NCBI GenBank assembly: GCA_036562635.1
Contig: DATCJU010000081.1
Coordinates: forward strand, 1 to 64,000
DNA length: 64,000 nucleotides
Source: DATCJU01 sp036562635
Lineage (GTDB): Bacteria; Actinomycetota; Actinomycetes; Mycobacteriales; Pseudonocardiaceae
Reading direction: 5' to 3'
The position numbers were made by a program, and so were the translations under genes. The notes under the pieces were generated by a model. It was given only the letters and a program-made list of their open reading frames with translations. It had not been told where the DNA came from and made no database searches. Positions 15,986 to 27,331 of the stretch are shown piece by piece. Numbering within the stretch: the first letter of the stretch is position 1; every line of letters starts with the position of its first letter.

Positions 15986-16438
15986 TCACCACCGATCCCG
16001 CAGGTAGGAGGGTGCTTCGTACTCGTCCTCCTCGGGGACGGCGGCAGAGCGTTCCGGAGCCGGGCCACTGCGGAAATGCCGCTCGACACTGTCCGCGATC
16101 GCCCGCGCCGCAGGCGACTCGCTGCCCATCGTGTCCGTGATGATCTCCTGGCACCGGTCGGCGAGCTTGTTCCTCGCATCAGCCAGGGTGGCCATGATCG
16201 TCCGGGCGATGACGGCCGGAGCCACCTGCCGTATTCGGTCGGTCAGTTGCAGGTCCACCAAGGCGCCGGTCGAGTCGACCGTGACCTCGGCCAATCCGTT
16301 CGGGTCCCGCGCAGTGACCCGCACCTCCTGCAGCCGGTCGCGCATCGCCCGGGTGTTGGCGGCCAGGTTGTCGATCCGTTCCTTCCAGGCGGCCAAGCGC
16401 TCACGAGCAGCACTCGGATCGAGGATGCGCCCGTCCAT
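15986..16438 (-). CDS. YbaB/EbfC-family protein, first gene of the toxin operon
   Basis: 150 residues. Starts MDGRILDPSAARERLAAWKE at an ATG preceded by GGAGGGGGA. The centre, GLAEVTVDSTGALVDLQLTD, and helices with VIARTIMATLADARNKLADR match the YbaB/EbfC fold (a nucleoid-associated dimer), here in the variant that leads ESX accessory operons of Pseudonocardiaceae. It heads the operon YbaB-like, EspC-like, WXG100-like, toxin, DUF6086-like. A role in operon regulation or as a secretion accessory is possible; neither is shown. The upstream extension to 16540 is rejected. Confidence 0.75.
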   Translation of the reverse strand: MDGRILDPSAARERLAAWKERIDNLAANTRAMRDRLQEVRVTARDPNGLAEVTVDSTGALVDLQLTDRIRQVAPAVIARTIMATLADARNKLADRCQEIITDTMGSESPAARAIADSVERHFRSGPAPERSAAVPEEDEYEAPSYLRDRW

Positions 16439-16670
16439 TCCCCCTCCGATCGACGTTGTGCATCCAGGCCTGCCCGGAACGTAGTGATCGGAGTGCCTCG
16501 CGGGAGGCGGAGTCGATCGAATTGACCCGACTGGCCTCACCCGGTTGCAGCAGCGGCACCGGTGCCACCGCGAGCATCAGAGCCGGACGGCGGTGGGCCG
16601 CCCGCAGCACACAGCAACGAAGAGGTTGACAGCCCACCGGGGTCCGGCGAACCGGCTCCGGGGCAGGCGC

Positions 16671-16865
16671 TCAGCCCCGACCGACGGCCGGTGCCGGCAT
16701 CAGCAGGGCGAGCGCCAGGTAGAGCAGGATCTGCGGACCGGGCAGCAGGCAGGACACCAGGAACGCCAGCCGCACCCTCCCCGGGCTCCACCCGAAGTAC
16801 TGGGCAATACCCCCGGCCACTCCCAGCAGCACCCGGTCGTGGGAACGGGTCAGTCGCGTCGTCAT
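16671..16865 (-). CDS. PspC-domain small membrane protein
   Basis: 64 residues. TRSHDRVLLGVAGGIAQYFG and WSPGRVRLAFLVSCLLPGPQ are the classic PspC opening, followed by a single helix (ILLYLALALLMPAPA). PspC-domain proteins sit in the membrane and take part in envelope stress sensing in actinobacteria. It is a lone gene, leftward, between the toxin operon and the tRNA-Thr gene. Confidence 0.85.
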   Translation of the reverse strand: MTTRLTRSHDRVLLGVAGGIAQYFGWSPGRVRLAFLVSCLLPGPQILLYLALALLMPAPAVGRG

Positions 16866-17062
16866 CTCCGACCTCCGTGGTCACCGGCCGCCCGTTGCGG
16901 CCCGACGTGCACCACGATGGCCGGCCCCGGGCCACACCCGCATCGGCCCACGAGCTGGTTCCCCGGTCCTTCCGGAGCGGTACCCCGACCCTGAGCACCT
17001 CAGGGTGGCCCCGTACCCGGTACCGGTGGGCACCGACACCCGGGGCGGCACGACGGAGGTCG

Positions 17063-17102
17063 AAAAAACGTCAGGCCCTCCCGGGAGAACCGGAAGGGCC
17101 TG
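17063..17102 (-). terminator. Intrinsic terminator after tRNA-Thr
   Basis: On the leftward strand an 8-bp stem (CAGGCCCT/AGGGCCTG) that can be extended through CCGG is followed by ACG and six T residues. It lies ten bases past the tRNA 3' end. This is the only hairpin I found in the window with a clear U-tract. Confidence 0.85.
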
Positions 17103-17112
17103 ATCGTCAGCG

Positions 17113-17186
17113 AGCCGCCTGTGGGAATCGAACCCACGACCTACGCATTACGAGTGCGTCGCTCTGGCCGACTGAGCTAAGGCGGC
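17113..17186 (-). tRNA. tRNA-Thr (anticodon CGU)
   Basis: Read leftward: acceptor GCCGCCT/AGGCGGC, D-arm GCTC/GAGC, anticodon stem ACGCA/TGCGT with loop CTCGTAA giving anticodon CGT, T-arm GTGGG-TTCGATT-CCCAC, discriminator T. The CCA end is not encoded. It decodes ACG threonine codons and marks the boundary between the accessory region and the conserved backbone. Confidence 0.97.
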
Positions 17187-17254
17187 GAGTGCGGTGCTCA
17201 GTGTAGCGGGTCCTCCGGGCGTCACCACCACGAGGTCCGCTCGTTGAGCGATAA

Positions 17255-17270
17255 CGTGATGGCGATCACC
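17255..17270. promoter_or_regulatory. Crp/GlxR-type palindrome
   Basis: CGTGATGGCGATCACC contains GTGA-N6-TCAC and ends 35 bp upstream of the ATG of the secreted-protein gene at 17306. Such a position would suit repression or proximal activation. Based on pattern only. Confidence 0.4.
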
Positions 17271-17305
17271 CGTTCGGAGCGCCGGAGCTCAGGGGAGGTT
17301 CGTCG

Positions 17306-18916
17306 ATGCCTCGACGCCTGATCAGATCGTTACCCCTGGTCGCCCTGTGTGTCGGCCTGATGGCCCCACCTGCTGCCGCCCAGATCCCCACCACCCCGAT
17401 CCCGCCGCCCGCCGACCCCAGTCAGCCCCCGGCCTCCGACCCGAACCCACCACCCACCCCACGCCCCGTGGTGGCCGACGCCGGCACCGGCCTGGCCTTC
17501 GTCCGGCTCCTGCCCAACTCCGTCCCGGGTGACTCGACCCTGCCCGACCTGGAGGTCCCCCCGCAGGCCGCCGGGGAGGTCGGTATCGGCCTGGCCGTCG
17601 CCCAGGCCAACTCGGAGGCCTACCTGGCCTACGAACGGGCGATCGCCGAAGCCTCCCCCCTCGGTGTGGCCATCGCCGGCAAGGCGCCCCGCCTGCCCAT
17701 TCCCGGCTCGCTGACCCAGGCCGCCGTTCCGGACAACCCCGAACCCGCCACCTCCGCCCTGGACCTGCCGTCCACCCCGCTCGACGCCGCCCTCACCGTC
17801 GGCGGGCTGAAGGGACAGGTGCACGCGCGGTGGAGCGAGACCCAGGGCCCGTGTGTCGATCCCATCGCCACCGCCGAGACCACCCTGGGCAGCCTGTCCG
17901 CGGTCAACGTCATCCCGTCCCTGCCCGCCACCCGGGACCTGACCCAGCTGCTCGCCCTCCCCGGAACCGGGAACACCTCGACGTCGACCGACGCCCCGCA
18001 ACAGCTCGCCGCGCCCCTGCACCAACTGGGCGGTCTGTTGTCCGGCCAGGCCCGTGCGAACGGCCCCGGTTCCCTGCTGCGCGTCCCCGAACTCGCCGCC
18101 GCGGTCTCCGAGGTCCGGCTGGTCGACGAGCCCGGACTGCCCGGCAAGGCCGTGCGCGCCACCTCCACGGTGCGACTGGCCCGGATCCAGCTCCTGGCCG
18201 GCACCCCGCAGGAGGTGAACATCGAGGTGGTGAGTCCGCCCCAGCTCGTCGCCACCGCCACCGGTGACCCCGCCACCTCGCGCGTGGAGTACACCGCCCC
18301 CGTGCTGCGGGTCGTGCAGGGCGGCCGGGAGATCGCCCGCCTGGACGCGGCCAACCCCACCGTCGACCTGCCGCTCGGGCTGCCGCTCGGCCGGAACGGA
18401 CTCGGTCAGGTGCCGTTGGTGGGCGACCTGCTGGGCGACGGCTCCCTGATCCCGGCCGACCTGCGGCGCATCGACATCGGGGTGCTGCGGCTGCACATCG
18501 GGCAGTTCACCAAGAAGCAGGAGGGCTCGGTGATCGGCGGGGTCGCTCGGTTGCTGGACCTGCAGCTGCTGCCCACCGACGCGCTCCGCGTGCCCGGGCT
18601 GCCGCCGGCGCTGGCCCAGGTGGTGATCGGTGAGCAAGTCGTGCGGGCCGCCGCGCCCGCCGGCGGGGTCGACTGTTCGACCTCCGCGGCGACTCCGGCG
18701 CCCCCGTCCACGACCCCCGACGCGCAGCAACCGGTCGCTGCGGGACCGGACGACCCGCGGCCGCAGGCCGGGGTGCCGCCGCTGGCCTACACCAACGCCG
18801 CCTACCACGCGGTGCCGCTGCTGTGGACCGGCGTCGCGCTGCTGTTGGCCGGTTCCGTCCTGATCGCCGCGACCCCGCGGCCACGGCCCGACCGTCCCCG
18901 GGACCGGGCTCGCTGA
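17306..18916 (+). CDS. Secreted, C-terminally membrane-anchored protein of unknown function
   Basis: 536 residues. A signal peptide (MPRRLIRSLPLVALCVGLMA, cleavage after PPAAA) is followed by a proline-rich linker (residues 27-55), a long beta-rich extracellular part without recognisable catalytic motifs, a second proline/threonine-rich spacer (about 465-495), one transmembrane helix (VPLLWTGVALLLAGSVLIAA) and a basic tail. The layout is that of a cell-surface protein held by its C-terminal helix. Only two cysteines remain after cleavage (CVDPIA and DCSTS), which could form one disulfide. Its position between tRNA-Thr and delta-prime appears stable in relatives as far as I recall, but no function is known to me. 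Confidence 0.85.
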   Translation: MPRRLIRSLPLVALCVGLMAPPAAAQIPTTPIPPPADPSQPPASDPNPPPTPRPVVADAGTGLAFVRLLPNSVPGDSTLPDLEVPPQAAGEVGIGLAVAQANSEAYLAYERAIAEASPLGVAIAGKAPRLPIPGSLTQAAVPDNPEPATSALDLPSTPLDAALTVGGLKGQVHARWSETQGPCVDPIATAETTLGSLSAVNVIPSLPATRDLTQLLALPGTGNTSTSTDAPQQLAAPLHQLGGLLSGQARANGPGSLLRVPELAAAVSEVRLVDEPGLPGKAVRATSTVRLARIQLLAGTPQEVNIEVVSPPQLVATATGDPATSRVEYTAPVLRVVQGGREIARLDAANPTVDLPLGLPLGRNGLGQVPLVGDLLGDGSLIPADLRRIDIGVLRLHIGQFTKKQEGSVIGGVARLLDLQLLPTDALRVPGLPPALAQVVIGEQVVRAAAPAGGVDCSTSAATPAPPSTTPDAQQPVAAGPDDPRPQAGVPPLAYTNAAYHAVPLLWTGVALLLAGSVLIAATPRPRPDRPRDRAR

Positions 18917-18999
18917 TCCGCCGCATCCGCGGTGCCCCGCACACCTCCCACGGCGTCGCGAGGCACCGCGGAACACGGCGGGACACTCCGGGAGTGCGG

Positions 19000-20247
19000 T
19001 CAACCGGTGCGCAGCACCGTGACCATGGCCTCCACCGCGATCCGCGGCTTGACGTTCTGGTCGATCGCCCGTCGGCAGGCCAGCACCGCCTCCAGGCGCC
19101 GCAGCACCGACTCGGGCGTCCACTGGGCGGCGGCCGTCCTGATGTCCGCGGCCCGGTCCGGGTGGGTCAGCGGCACCTCCGCACCCAACGCCGTCACCAG
19201 CACGTCCCGGTAGAACCCGGCCAGGTCGACCAGCGCTCGGTCCAGTGCGTCCCGCTGGGTGCGGGTGGCCCGGGACTTCTGCCGTCGTTCCAGGTCCTTC
19301 AGGGCACCCTGTGCCCCGCGCAGGGCGCCCGCGGTGCCCTTGCCGGTTCCCCCGGCACCCAGCGCGGTCCTCAACGCCTCCCGCTCCGCCTCGTCGTGGG
19401 CCGCGCTCACCGCGGACGCCTCGGCCTCGGCGGCACGCACCAGGTCGTCGGCGCAGGTGAACACGTCCGCGGCCCGGCGCAGGGCCAACGGGATGCGCAG
19501 CACCGCCTCCCGGCGGCTCTTGGCCTCCGGGTCGGTGGCCAGCCGGCGCGCCCGGCCCACGTGTCCGCCACACACCGAGGCCGCCCAGGTCGCGGTGGTC
19601 TCGTCGATGCCGTCCCGGCGCCGCAGCACGTCGGCAATCTCCGCGGCGGTCGGGGTGTGCAGGGCCATCACCCGGCACCGGGAACGGATGGTGACCGACA
19701 CGTCCTCCGGGTGGTCCGAGGGCGCGCACAACAGGAACACCGTGCGCTCCGGCGGTTCCTCCACCGCCTTGAGCAGGGCGTTCGCCGCGCCCTCGGTGAG
19801 TCGGTCGGCGTCCTCGATGAGCACCACCTGCCAGCGGCCCGTGGTGGGCCTGCGGGCCGCGGCCTGCACCAGCGCCCGCATCTCCGACACCGAGATGGAC
19901 AGGCCCTGCGGCACCACCACCCGCACGTCCGCGTGTGTGCCGGCGAGCGTGGTACGGCACCCGGAGCACTCCCCGCACCCGGGTTCGGCGGCGGTGCACT
20001 GCAGTGCGGCGGCGAACGCGCGGGCGGCCACCGACCGTCCGGAGCCGGGTGGCCCGGTGAACAACCAGGCGTGGGTCATGGCGCCCGGTGAGGTGCTGCG
20101 CCCGGCCACCAGGTCGGCGGCGGCCCGGGCGGCGGCCTGCAGGGTGCGCACCGCGGCGACCTGGCCGACCACGTCGGCCCACACACCCCAGCGCACGTCC
20201 GTGTCCCGGCCCGGGGCCGTCGGTTCCGTCGTGCGCACCGCTGTCAT
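19000..20247 (-). CDS. holB: DNA polymerase III subunit delta-prime
   Basis: 415 residues. The clamp-loader subunit that, with delta and tau/gamma, opens the sliding clamp. It shows WADVVGQVAAVRTLQAAARA, a degenerate P-loop GPPGSGRS (residues of about 66-73, Arg instead of Lys, normal for delta-prime), the four-cysteine zinc module (CTAAEPGCGECSGC), VVLIEDADRLTEGAANALLK and the SRC arginine-finger motif in TIRSRCRVM. The ATG at 20247 overlaps the TGA of the MFS-thymidylate kinase gene (ATGA), so the two are coupled. The long upstream extension to 20691 is not real. Mycobacteria have the homologous gene in the same neighbourhood. Confidence 0.95.
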   Translation of the reverse strand: MTAVRTTEPTAPGRDTDVRWGVWADVVGQVAAVRTLQAAARAAADLVAGRSTSPGAMTHAWLFTGPPGSGRSVAARAFAAALQCTAAEPGCGECSGCRTTLAGTHADVRVVVPQGLSISVSEMRALVQAAARRPTTGRWQVVLIEDADRLTEGAANALLKAVEEPPERTVFLLCAPSDHPEDVSVTIRSRCRVMALHTPTAAEIADVLRRRDGIDETTATWAASVCGGHVGRARRLATDPEAKSRREAVLRIPLALRRAADVFTCADDLVRAAEAEASAVSAAHDEAEREALRTALGAGGTGKGTAGALRGAQGALKDLERRQKSRATRTQRDALDRALVDLAGFYRDVLVTALGAEVPLTHPDRAADIRTAAAQWTPESVLRRLEAVLACRRAIDQNVKPRIAVEAMVTVLRTG

Positions 20248-22322
20248 CGCGTCCGTGCCTCCGTGGTGGGAATGCTGTCCGCACCGGACACCGCGACCCG
20301 GCGGGCGGCGAGCACCGGGGCCAGGCGGGCACGGACCCGCTCGGCCACCTCGTCCTCGGTGCCGTCGGCGTCGACCACCACGTAGCGGTCCGGGTCGGCG
20401 GCGGCCATCTCGGTGAGCAGATGATGCACCCGCCACTGGTACTCCACGCTCCGGGCACCGGTCGAACCGGGGGACCCGGACTCCCCGTCCTCCCCGGCCC
20501 GCAGGGTCGTCGGATCCCGGTCCAGCAACACCGTGATGTCCGGCCGCAGCCGCCCGGTGGCCCAGTCGGCCAGACTTTCCAGTTCCTCCTGGTCGATCTC
20601 GCCGACCGCGCCCAGTCGGGCCAGCGGGGTGTCCACGTACCGCTCCATCACGACCAGGGCCCCCGAGTCGAGGGCCGGTCGGATCACGCACTCCACCACC
20701 TCGGCCCGGACGGCCGCCGCCACCAGCGCGTGTGCCCGGGCGCTGGACAGGGACGCGTTCCGGAACAGCCCGAGCAGTCGACTCTCGTCCAAGGCAGGGT
20801 CGGCGGCCAGCACCACCTCACGTCCCTCGGCGCGCAGCCAGTCCGCCAGCCGCCGCGCCTGGGCCGCGGTGTCCACACTGCTGCCCTCCACCGCCAGCAG
20901 CAGGCCCTTGCCGTGGCGCCGGGAGCGACGCAGTATCGCCAGCAGGTCCGACAGGATCGGCTCCTTGCGGCGGTCGTCCATCTGCCGGTAGGCGACGACG
21001 CCGAGCACCGCGGCGAGCAGACCGGCGCCCAGCAGCACCGGGCGGGTACCGTCGATGATCACGGGGCGGCCGAACAGGCTGATCTCGCGCGCCTTCACCA
21101 GACCCACCAGCACCGGCACCACGGCCATGGAGGCCAGCAAGTCGAGCCGGACCAGGGACTGGACGAACGCGACGGTGCGGCCGCGCACCGCGTCCTCCAC
21201 CTGGGCACCGATGATGGTCAGCCCGGTCAGGAAGGCCACCCCGGCGCAGCAACCGACCAGCACGACCGTGGCCAGGGCCACCCACAGGTGCGGGGCGAAG
21301 GCGACCAGCATCAGGACCAGACCGGCGGCGACGATGGACATGCCGAACAGCCGGTTGTGCGGGATGCGCTCCGCGCACTTGGGGGTGATCGCCATACCGG
21401 TGCCCAGACCGATGAACACCCCGGTGAACAACATGCCGTAGGCGGCGTCACCGCCGGAGAGGCTCTGCGCGTAGAGCTTGGCGCAGGCGATGACCGCACC
21501 GCCTGCCGCGAAGGCACCGATGATGCCGATCACCAGGCCGCGGACCAGCGGGGTGGTGCCGACGAACCGCGCACCGTCCCGGAGCATGCCGAACAGGCCC
21601 GGCTGCTCACCGGGGGCGGGCCGCTGCCCGGCCCGTCCGGAGATCTCCGGGATACGGGTGGCCACCACCACGGCCGAGGTGAGGAAGGCCAGGCCGTTGA
21701 GGACCAGGGCGATGTAGACGGTGACGGTGGCGTTGATCGGCAGGTGCAGGGTCGGGCCGATGGCCGACAGCGCGGAGAACAGACCGGAGGCGACCACGAC
21801 GGCCACGCCGTAGGTCATCACCAGACCGAGCTGGTTGGCCGTCTCGACCTGGTCGGGGCGGCGCAGCAGGTTGGGGATCGAGGCGTCCTTGGCCGGGATC
21901 CAGAACAGCGCGCACACCTGGATGAGGAAGTTCGCGACGAACAGCCACCACAGCGAGCCGACCAGTGGGATCGACAGGAAGAGCAGGCAGCGCAGGATGT
22001 CGCAGACCACCATCACCTTGCGGCGGTCGAACCGGTCGGCGAGGACCCCGGCGACGGGCGCGAACAGCATCGCGGGGAGCAGCTGGGTGGCCACCACGCC
22101 GCCGAGCGCGAAGCTCTGCGCGGTGTAGCCGGTGGTCAGGTTGTAGGCGAGGGAGGTGAGGGCCAGCAGGGACAGCCAGTCACCGATGCTGCACAGGGCG
22201 GTGATCGTCCACAGGCGGCGGAACGCCGGGATGGCCAGCACACTGCGCATCCGGTGCAGGGTGGACGCGCGGGTACTCGCCGAGGTCACCTCGGCCCGGC
22301 CTTCCTGGTCGCGTTCCCCCAT
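20244..22322 (-). CDS. MFS transporter fused to a degenerate thymidylate kinase domain
   Basis: 692 residues. Residues 25-435 are a 12-helix major facilitator domain (RFDRRKVMVVCDILR is the cytoplasmic loop motif). Residues 480-690 align to thymidylate kinase. The same fusion is known in Streptomyces as an MFS/dTMP kinase. Here the kinase part is damaged: the Walker A loop, normally EGxDGxGKST, reads EGSSVDTAAQ, with no Gly-Lys; DRYxxSxxAYQG has become ERYVDTPLARLG; and the LID region lacks its arginines. The domain is therefore unlikely to phosphorylate dTMP, and another tmk gene would be needed. The stop overlaps the delta-prime start. The first in-frame Met at 22322 is used; the Met of MRSVLAIPAFRRLW is an alternative. 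Confidence 0.9.
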   Translation of the reverse strand: MGERDQEGRAEVTSASTRASTLHRMRSVLAIPAFRRLWTITALCSIGDWLSLLALTSLAYNLTTGYTAQSFALGGVVATQLLPAMLFAPVAGVLADRFDRRKVMVVCDILRCLLFLSIPLVGSLWWLFVANFLIQVCALFWIPAKDASIPNLLRRPDQVETANQLGLVMTYGVAVVVASGLFSALSAIGPTLHLPINATVTVYIALVLNGLAFLTSAVVVATRIPEISGRAGQRPAPGEQPGLFGMLRDGARFVGTTPLVRGLVIGIIGAFAAGGAVIACAKLYAQSLSGGDAAYGMLFTGVFIGLGTGMAITPKCAERIPHNRLFGMSIVAAGLVLMLVAFAPHLWVALATVVLVGCCAGVAFLTGLTIIGAQVEDAVRGRTVAFVQSLVRLDLLASMAVVPVLVGLVKAREISLFGRPVIIDGTRPVLLGAGLLAAVLGVVAYRQMDDRRKEPILSDLLAILRRSRRHGKGLLLAVEGSSVDTAAQARRLADWLRAEGREVVLAADPALDESRLLGLFRNASLSSARAHALVAAAVRAEVVECVIRPALDSGALVVMERYVDTPLARLGAVGEIDQEELESLADWATGRLRPDITVLLDRDPTTLRAGEDGESGSPGSTGARSVEYQWRVHHLLTEMAAADPDRYVVVDADGTEDEVAERVRARLAPVLAARRVAVSGADSIPTTEARTR

Positions 22323-22560
22323 GCGGATGCCGTACCCTCCCCGCTCCGACCGTGCCCGGTCGTGTACTCCCCACCCAGACTAACCACCGGGTAGTTCTGC
22401 CGACCCCCGTCGTTTTCGATCGCACATACCCGGTGGGGTCGGGTCAGCCTAACCCGCCACGGTCTTCCTTCCGGGGAAATCGGTCACGAACCGGTTGCGG
22501 GGAAACCACGGTCCGTACCACATCGCACCGCACCGACGAACCAGCCCACCGACGACGAAC

Positions 22561-22604
22561 GGATGCGACCCCCGGGAACGTGCAGGTCCCCGGGGGTCGC
22601 ATCC
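22561..22604 (-). terminator. 16-bp hairpin after topA
   Basis: GGATGCGACCCCCGGG (22561-22576) and its exact complement (22589-22604) pair around a 12-base loop, 87 bp past the topA stop. The remaining sequence between topA and the start of the MFS fusion gene (22323-22690) carries no gene that I can support. Confidence 0.75.
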
Positions 22605-22690
22605 GGACTCGTACGGAGTGACCCGGACCGCCGGGAGATGTCGGTCACCACCGCCCGCGCACCACGGCGGCCCCGGCCGGAGCGGAATCC

Positions 22691-25420
<2,730 letters not shown>

Positions 25421-25808
25421 CCTGTCCGCTCTTTCGTCCTGCTGCCTACCCGACCCGCCAGTGTGCACCGGAGACGGCGACTGCGCGCTGTCACGGGCGA
25501 CCGATGAGACTTGCACAACTCGGACCTACCGGCAGGTCGGTCCACCCATCGGCACCCGTCCGGCAGCGGGCGTACCCCGCCCACCCGGCCCGGCGCCGGG
25601 GAAACGGCGCCCGGGCACCGGTGGTTCCCCGTTGCCCATCGCCCCCTCCGGTCCCGGCGTTGCGTCACGCGTCCCGATCGCGACACGTCTCACGGGATTA
25701 CCCCGTTGCCGGCAACCTCACCACATCGGTTCGGCGGCCCAGGCCACATCCGAACCTCGCGGTGCCGCAGGCGACGGTACCCCGTGACCGGGAACGAGGC
25801 CCGGCAAC
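25421..25808. other. Intergenic region upstream of topA
   Basis: 388 bases with no supported gene on either strand; frames here are arginine/proline-rich shadows. It should hold the topA promoter. I see no clear hairpin or operator. Confidence 0.4.
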
Positions 25809-26390
25809 TCATACGGAGGGCCAGTCCACCTCCCCCGGACCGGTGGGCGCCGGACCCACCAGTTCGACGAGCCGAGCCAGTCGACGCCGCCCGGAGACAC
25901 GCAGCGCCGGACCCCCGCCTCGCGGGCCGAGCAGTTCGGCCGGCAGACCGGCTCGGGCCAGCACGCCCCGCAGCGGCTCGTGGGTGTCCGGGGCGTGGAC
26001 GTCCAGGCCCAGCAGATAGGCCCCACGGTCCCGGCGTCCCGCGGCCAGCGCCCACACCCGCAGTGCGGCACCGTCCAGTTCGAAGTCCTGCGGAACCGCC
26101 TTCACCGCCCCACGCAGCCAGGCCGTGGCCAGGGGAACCAGGTCGGCCCGGAACGGTGTCCGCATCAGGGGCCGCCCCTCGGCGGTGCGCGTCACCTGGG
26201 CGTCCACCCCACGCTCACCGCACACCGCGGCCAGGGCATGCGCCCGCCAGGGCTCGTCCACCACCACGGACACCCGGGCTGCGGTACCCCGACCGAAGCT
26301 CACCGCCTGCCCGGGACCGCACAACAACCCGCCCAGGTCGGCGATGCGGGGCTGCCGCGCCTCGGCGGAGAAGAAGGACAGCTGCCCCAC
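25809..26390 (-). CDS. Conserved hypothetical protein beside topA
   Basis: 193 residues starting at a GTG (VGQLSFFSAEARQPRIADLG). It corresponds by position and length to the mycobacterial protein encoded beside topA (Rv3647c, as I recall). It contains RVSVVVDEPWRAHALAAVCG, a central LVPLATAWLRGAVKAVPQDF and a C-terminal LRVSGRRRLARLVELVG. No signal peptide or membrane helix; cytoplasmic, function unknown. Conservation next to topA in distantly related genera suggests a link to DNA topology or repair, but nothing in the sequence proves it. Confidence 0.85.
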   Translation of the reverse strand: MGQLSFFSAEARQPRIADLGGLLCGPGQAVSFGRGTAARVSVVVDEPWRAHALAAVCGERGVDAQVTRTAEGRPLMRTPFRADLVPLATAWLRGAVKAVPQDFELDGAALRVWALAAGRRDRGAYLLGLDVHAPDTHEPLRGVLARAGLPAELLGPRGGGPALRVSGRRRLARLVELVGPAPTGPGEVDWPSV

Positions 26391-26494
26391 GGGGGCAGCC
26401 TAGAACATCAGTTCGACGACGAGAACACCATGATCCGGGTTCACCCCGACGAACCCGGGGCGCCACGCAGCACGCACCGGTGGGGCGGGAACGG

Positions 26495-27127
26495 TCAACG
26501 GGGGCCGGTGTCGAACGCTCCCAGCCGGAGCAACAGTCGACAGTTCGGGGCCCGCCGTACCGCGTCACCGAACTCGTTCCCCTCCCGCAGCAGGTCCTGC
26601 ACCGTGCCGCGGAACCGGTCCAGCTCCTGCCCCAGCCGGGAGAGCACGTCCTCGACGGTCCGGCCGAACGCCGTGGGGTCGATCGTGTCGGCCCGGTCGA
26701 TCTCGGCCCTGGCGGTCTGCAGGCTGTCCCTGGCCCGACCGAGTTGTTCGTGGAGCCGTGCGGCGGCGTCCGCCGCGGTCGCGTGGGGTGGGGAGGCCAC
26801 CAGATCCGTGACCTGATCGTCCGCCTGTTCCACACCCGCCACGGCTCGCCCCAGGTACGCGTCGAGCACGGCCCTGGCCCGTTCCGGCGTGGCAGCCGCC
26901 TGCGGCCGGGGTACGTCCTGCAGGTCCATCGCCAGGTACAGGGCCGTCCCGCAGAACCGGGCGGCCCACCGGGTCAGCCTCTGATCCGGGGACGGAACCG
27001 AGGACACCTCGGTCGCGGACGGTGTGGGAGGAGGCGGCGTGGGCTCCGGCTCGCCCGAGCACCCGGCCGCGAGCGGCAGGGCGATCGACGACACGAGCAG
27101 CACGACGGCAGACCGACGACGGGCCAT
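26495..27127 (-). CDS. Lipoprotein, unknown function
   Basis: 210 residues. The signal peptide MARRRSAVVLLVSSIALPLA ends in the lipobox LAAGC (Cys23), so it is anchored to the outer face of the membrane. A proline/threonine spacer (EPTPPPPTPSATE) leads to a mostly helical domain with many short heptad-like helices (AAARLHEQLGRARDSLQTAR, LSRLGQELDRFRGTVQDLLR) and two cysteines (FCGTA, NCRLL). No catalytic motif is seen. It lies alone between the topA-linked gene and the pyrophosphatase gene. Confidence 0.85.
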   Translation of the reverse strand: MARRRSAVVLLVSSIALPLAAGCSGEPEPTPPPPTPSATEVSSVPSPDQRLTRWAARFCGTALYLAMDLQDVPRPQAAATPERARAVLDAYLGRAVAGVEQADDQVTDLVASPPHATAADAAARLHEQLGRARDSLQTARAEIDRADTIDPTAFGRTVEDVLSRLGQELDRFRGTVQDLLREGNEFGDAVRRAPNCRLLLRLGAFDTGPR

Positions 27128-27235
27128 GGTGTCCCCCTGACCTGCGCCTCGGAACCTTCGTCCGACGCTACGCCGGGAGTGGGGAGGCCGCGTGGCGACG
27201 GGCCGGCACGTTCACCCGACAGATTCGACATGCGA

Positions 27236-27279
27236 CGGGCTCCCCTCGACGGGACGTCGGTCGCGCCGAGGGGAGCCCG
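27236..27279 (-). terminator. Hairpin terminator after hppA
   Basis: CGGGCTCCCCTCG (27236-27248) and CGAGGGGAGCCCG (27267-27279) pair perfectly around an 18-base loop, about 50 bp past the hppA stop. No U-tract. Confidence 0.75.
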
Positions 27280-27331
27280 CTGCTCGTCCTGTCTGGTCGA
27301 CGGCTCGGGGTGGTGAGCCGCCCTGCACCGC

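Noticed and set aside
17113..17186. Attachment-site duplication of the tRNA-Thr 3' end within the accessory region
   Set aside because: I could not find a second copy of the T-arm/acceptor sequence or an integrase gene between 1 and 17 kb.
17330..20458. Leftward open frame of more than 1,000 codons across the secreted-protein gene
   Set aside because: Its translation is glycine/arginine low-complexity; the rightward gene has a signal peptide and membrane anchor, and delta-prime uses another frame.
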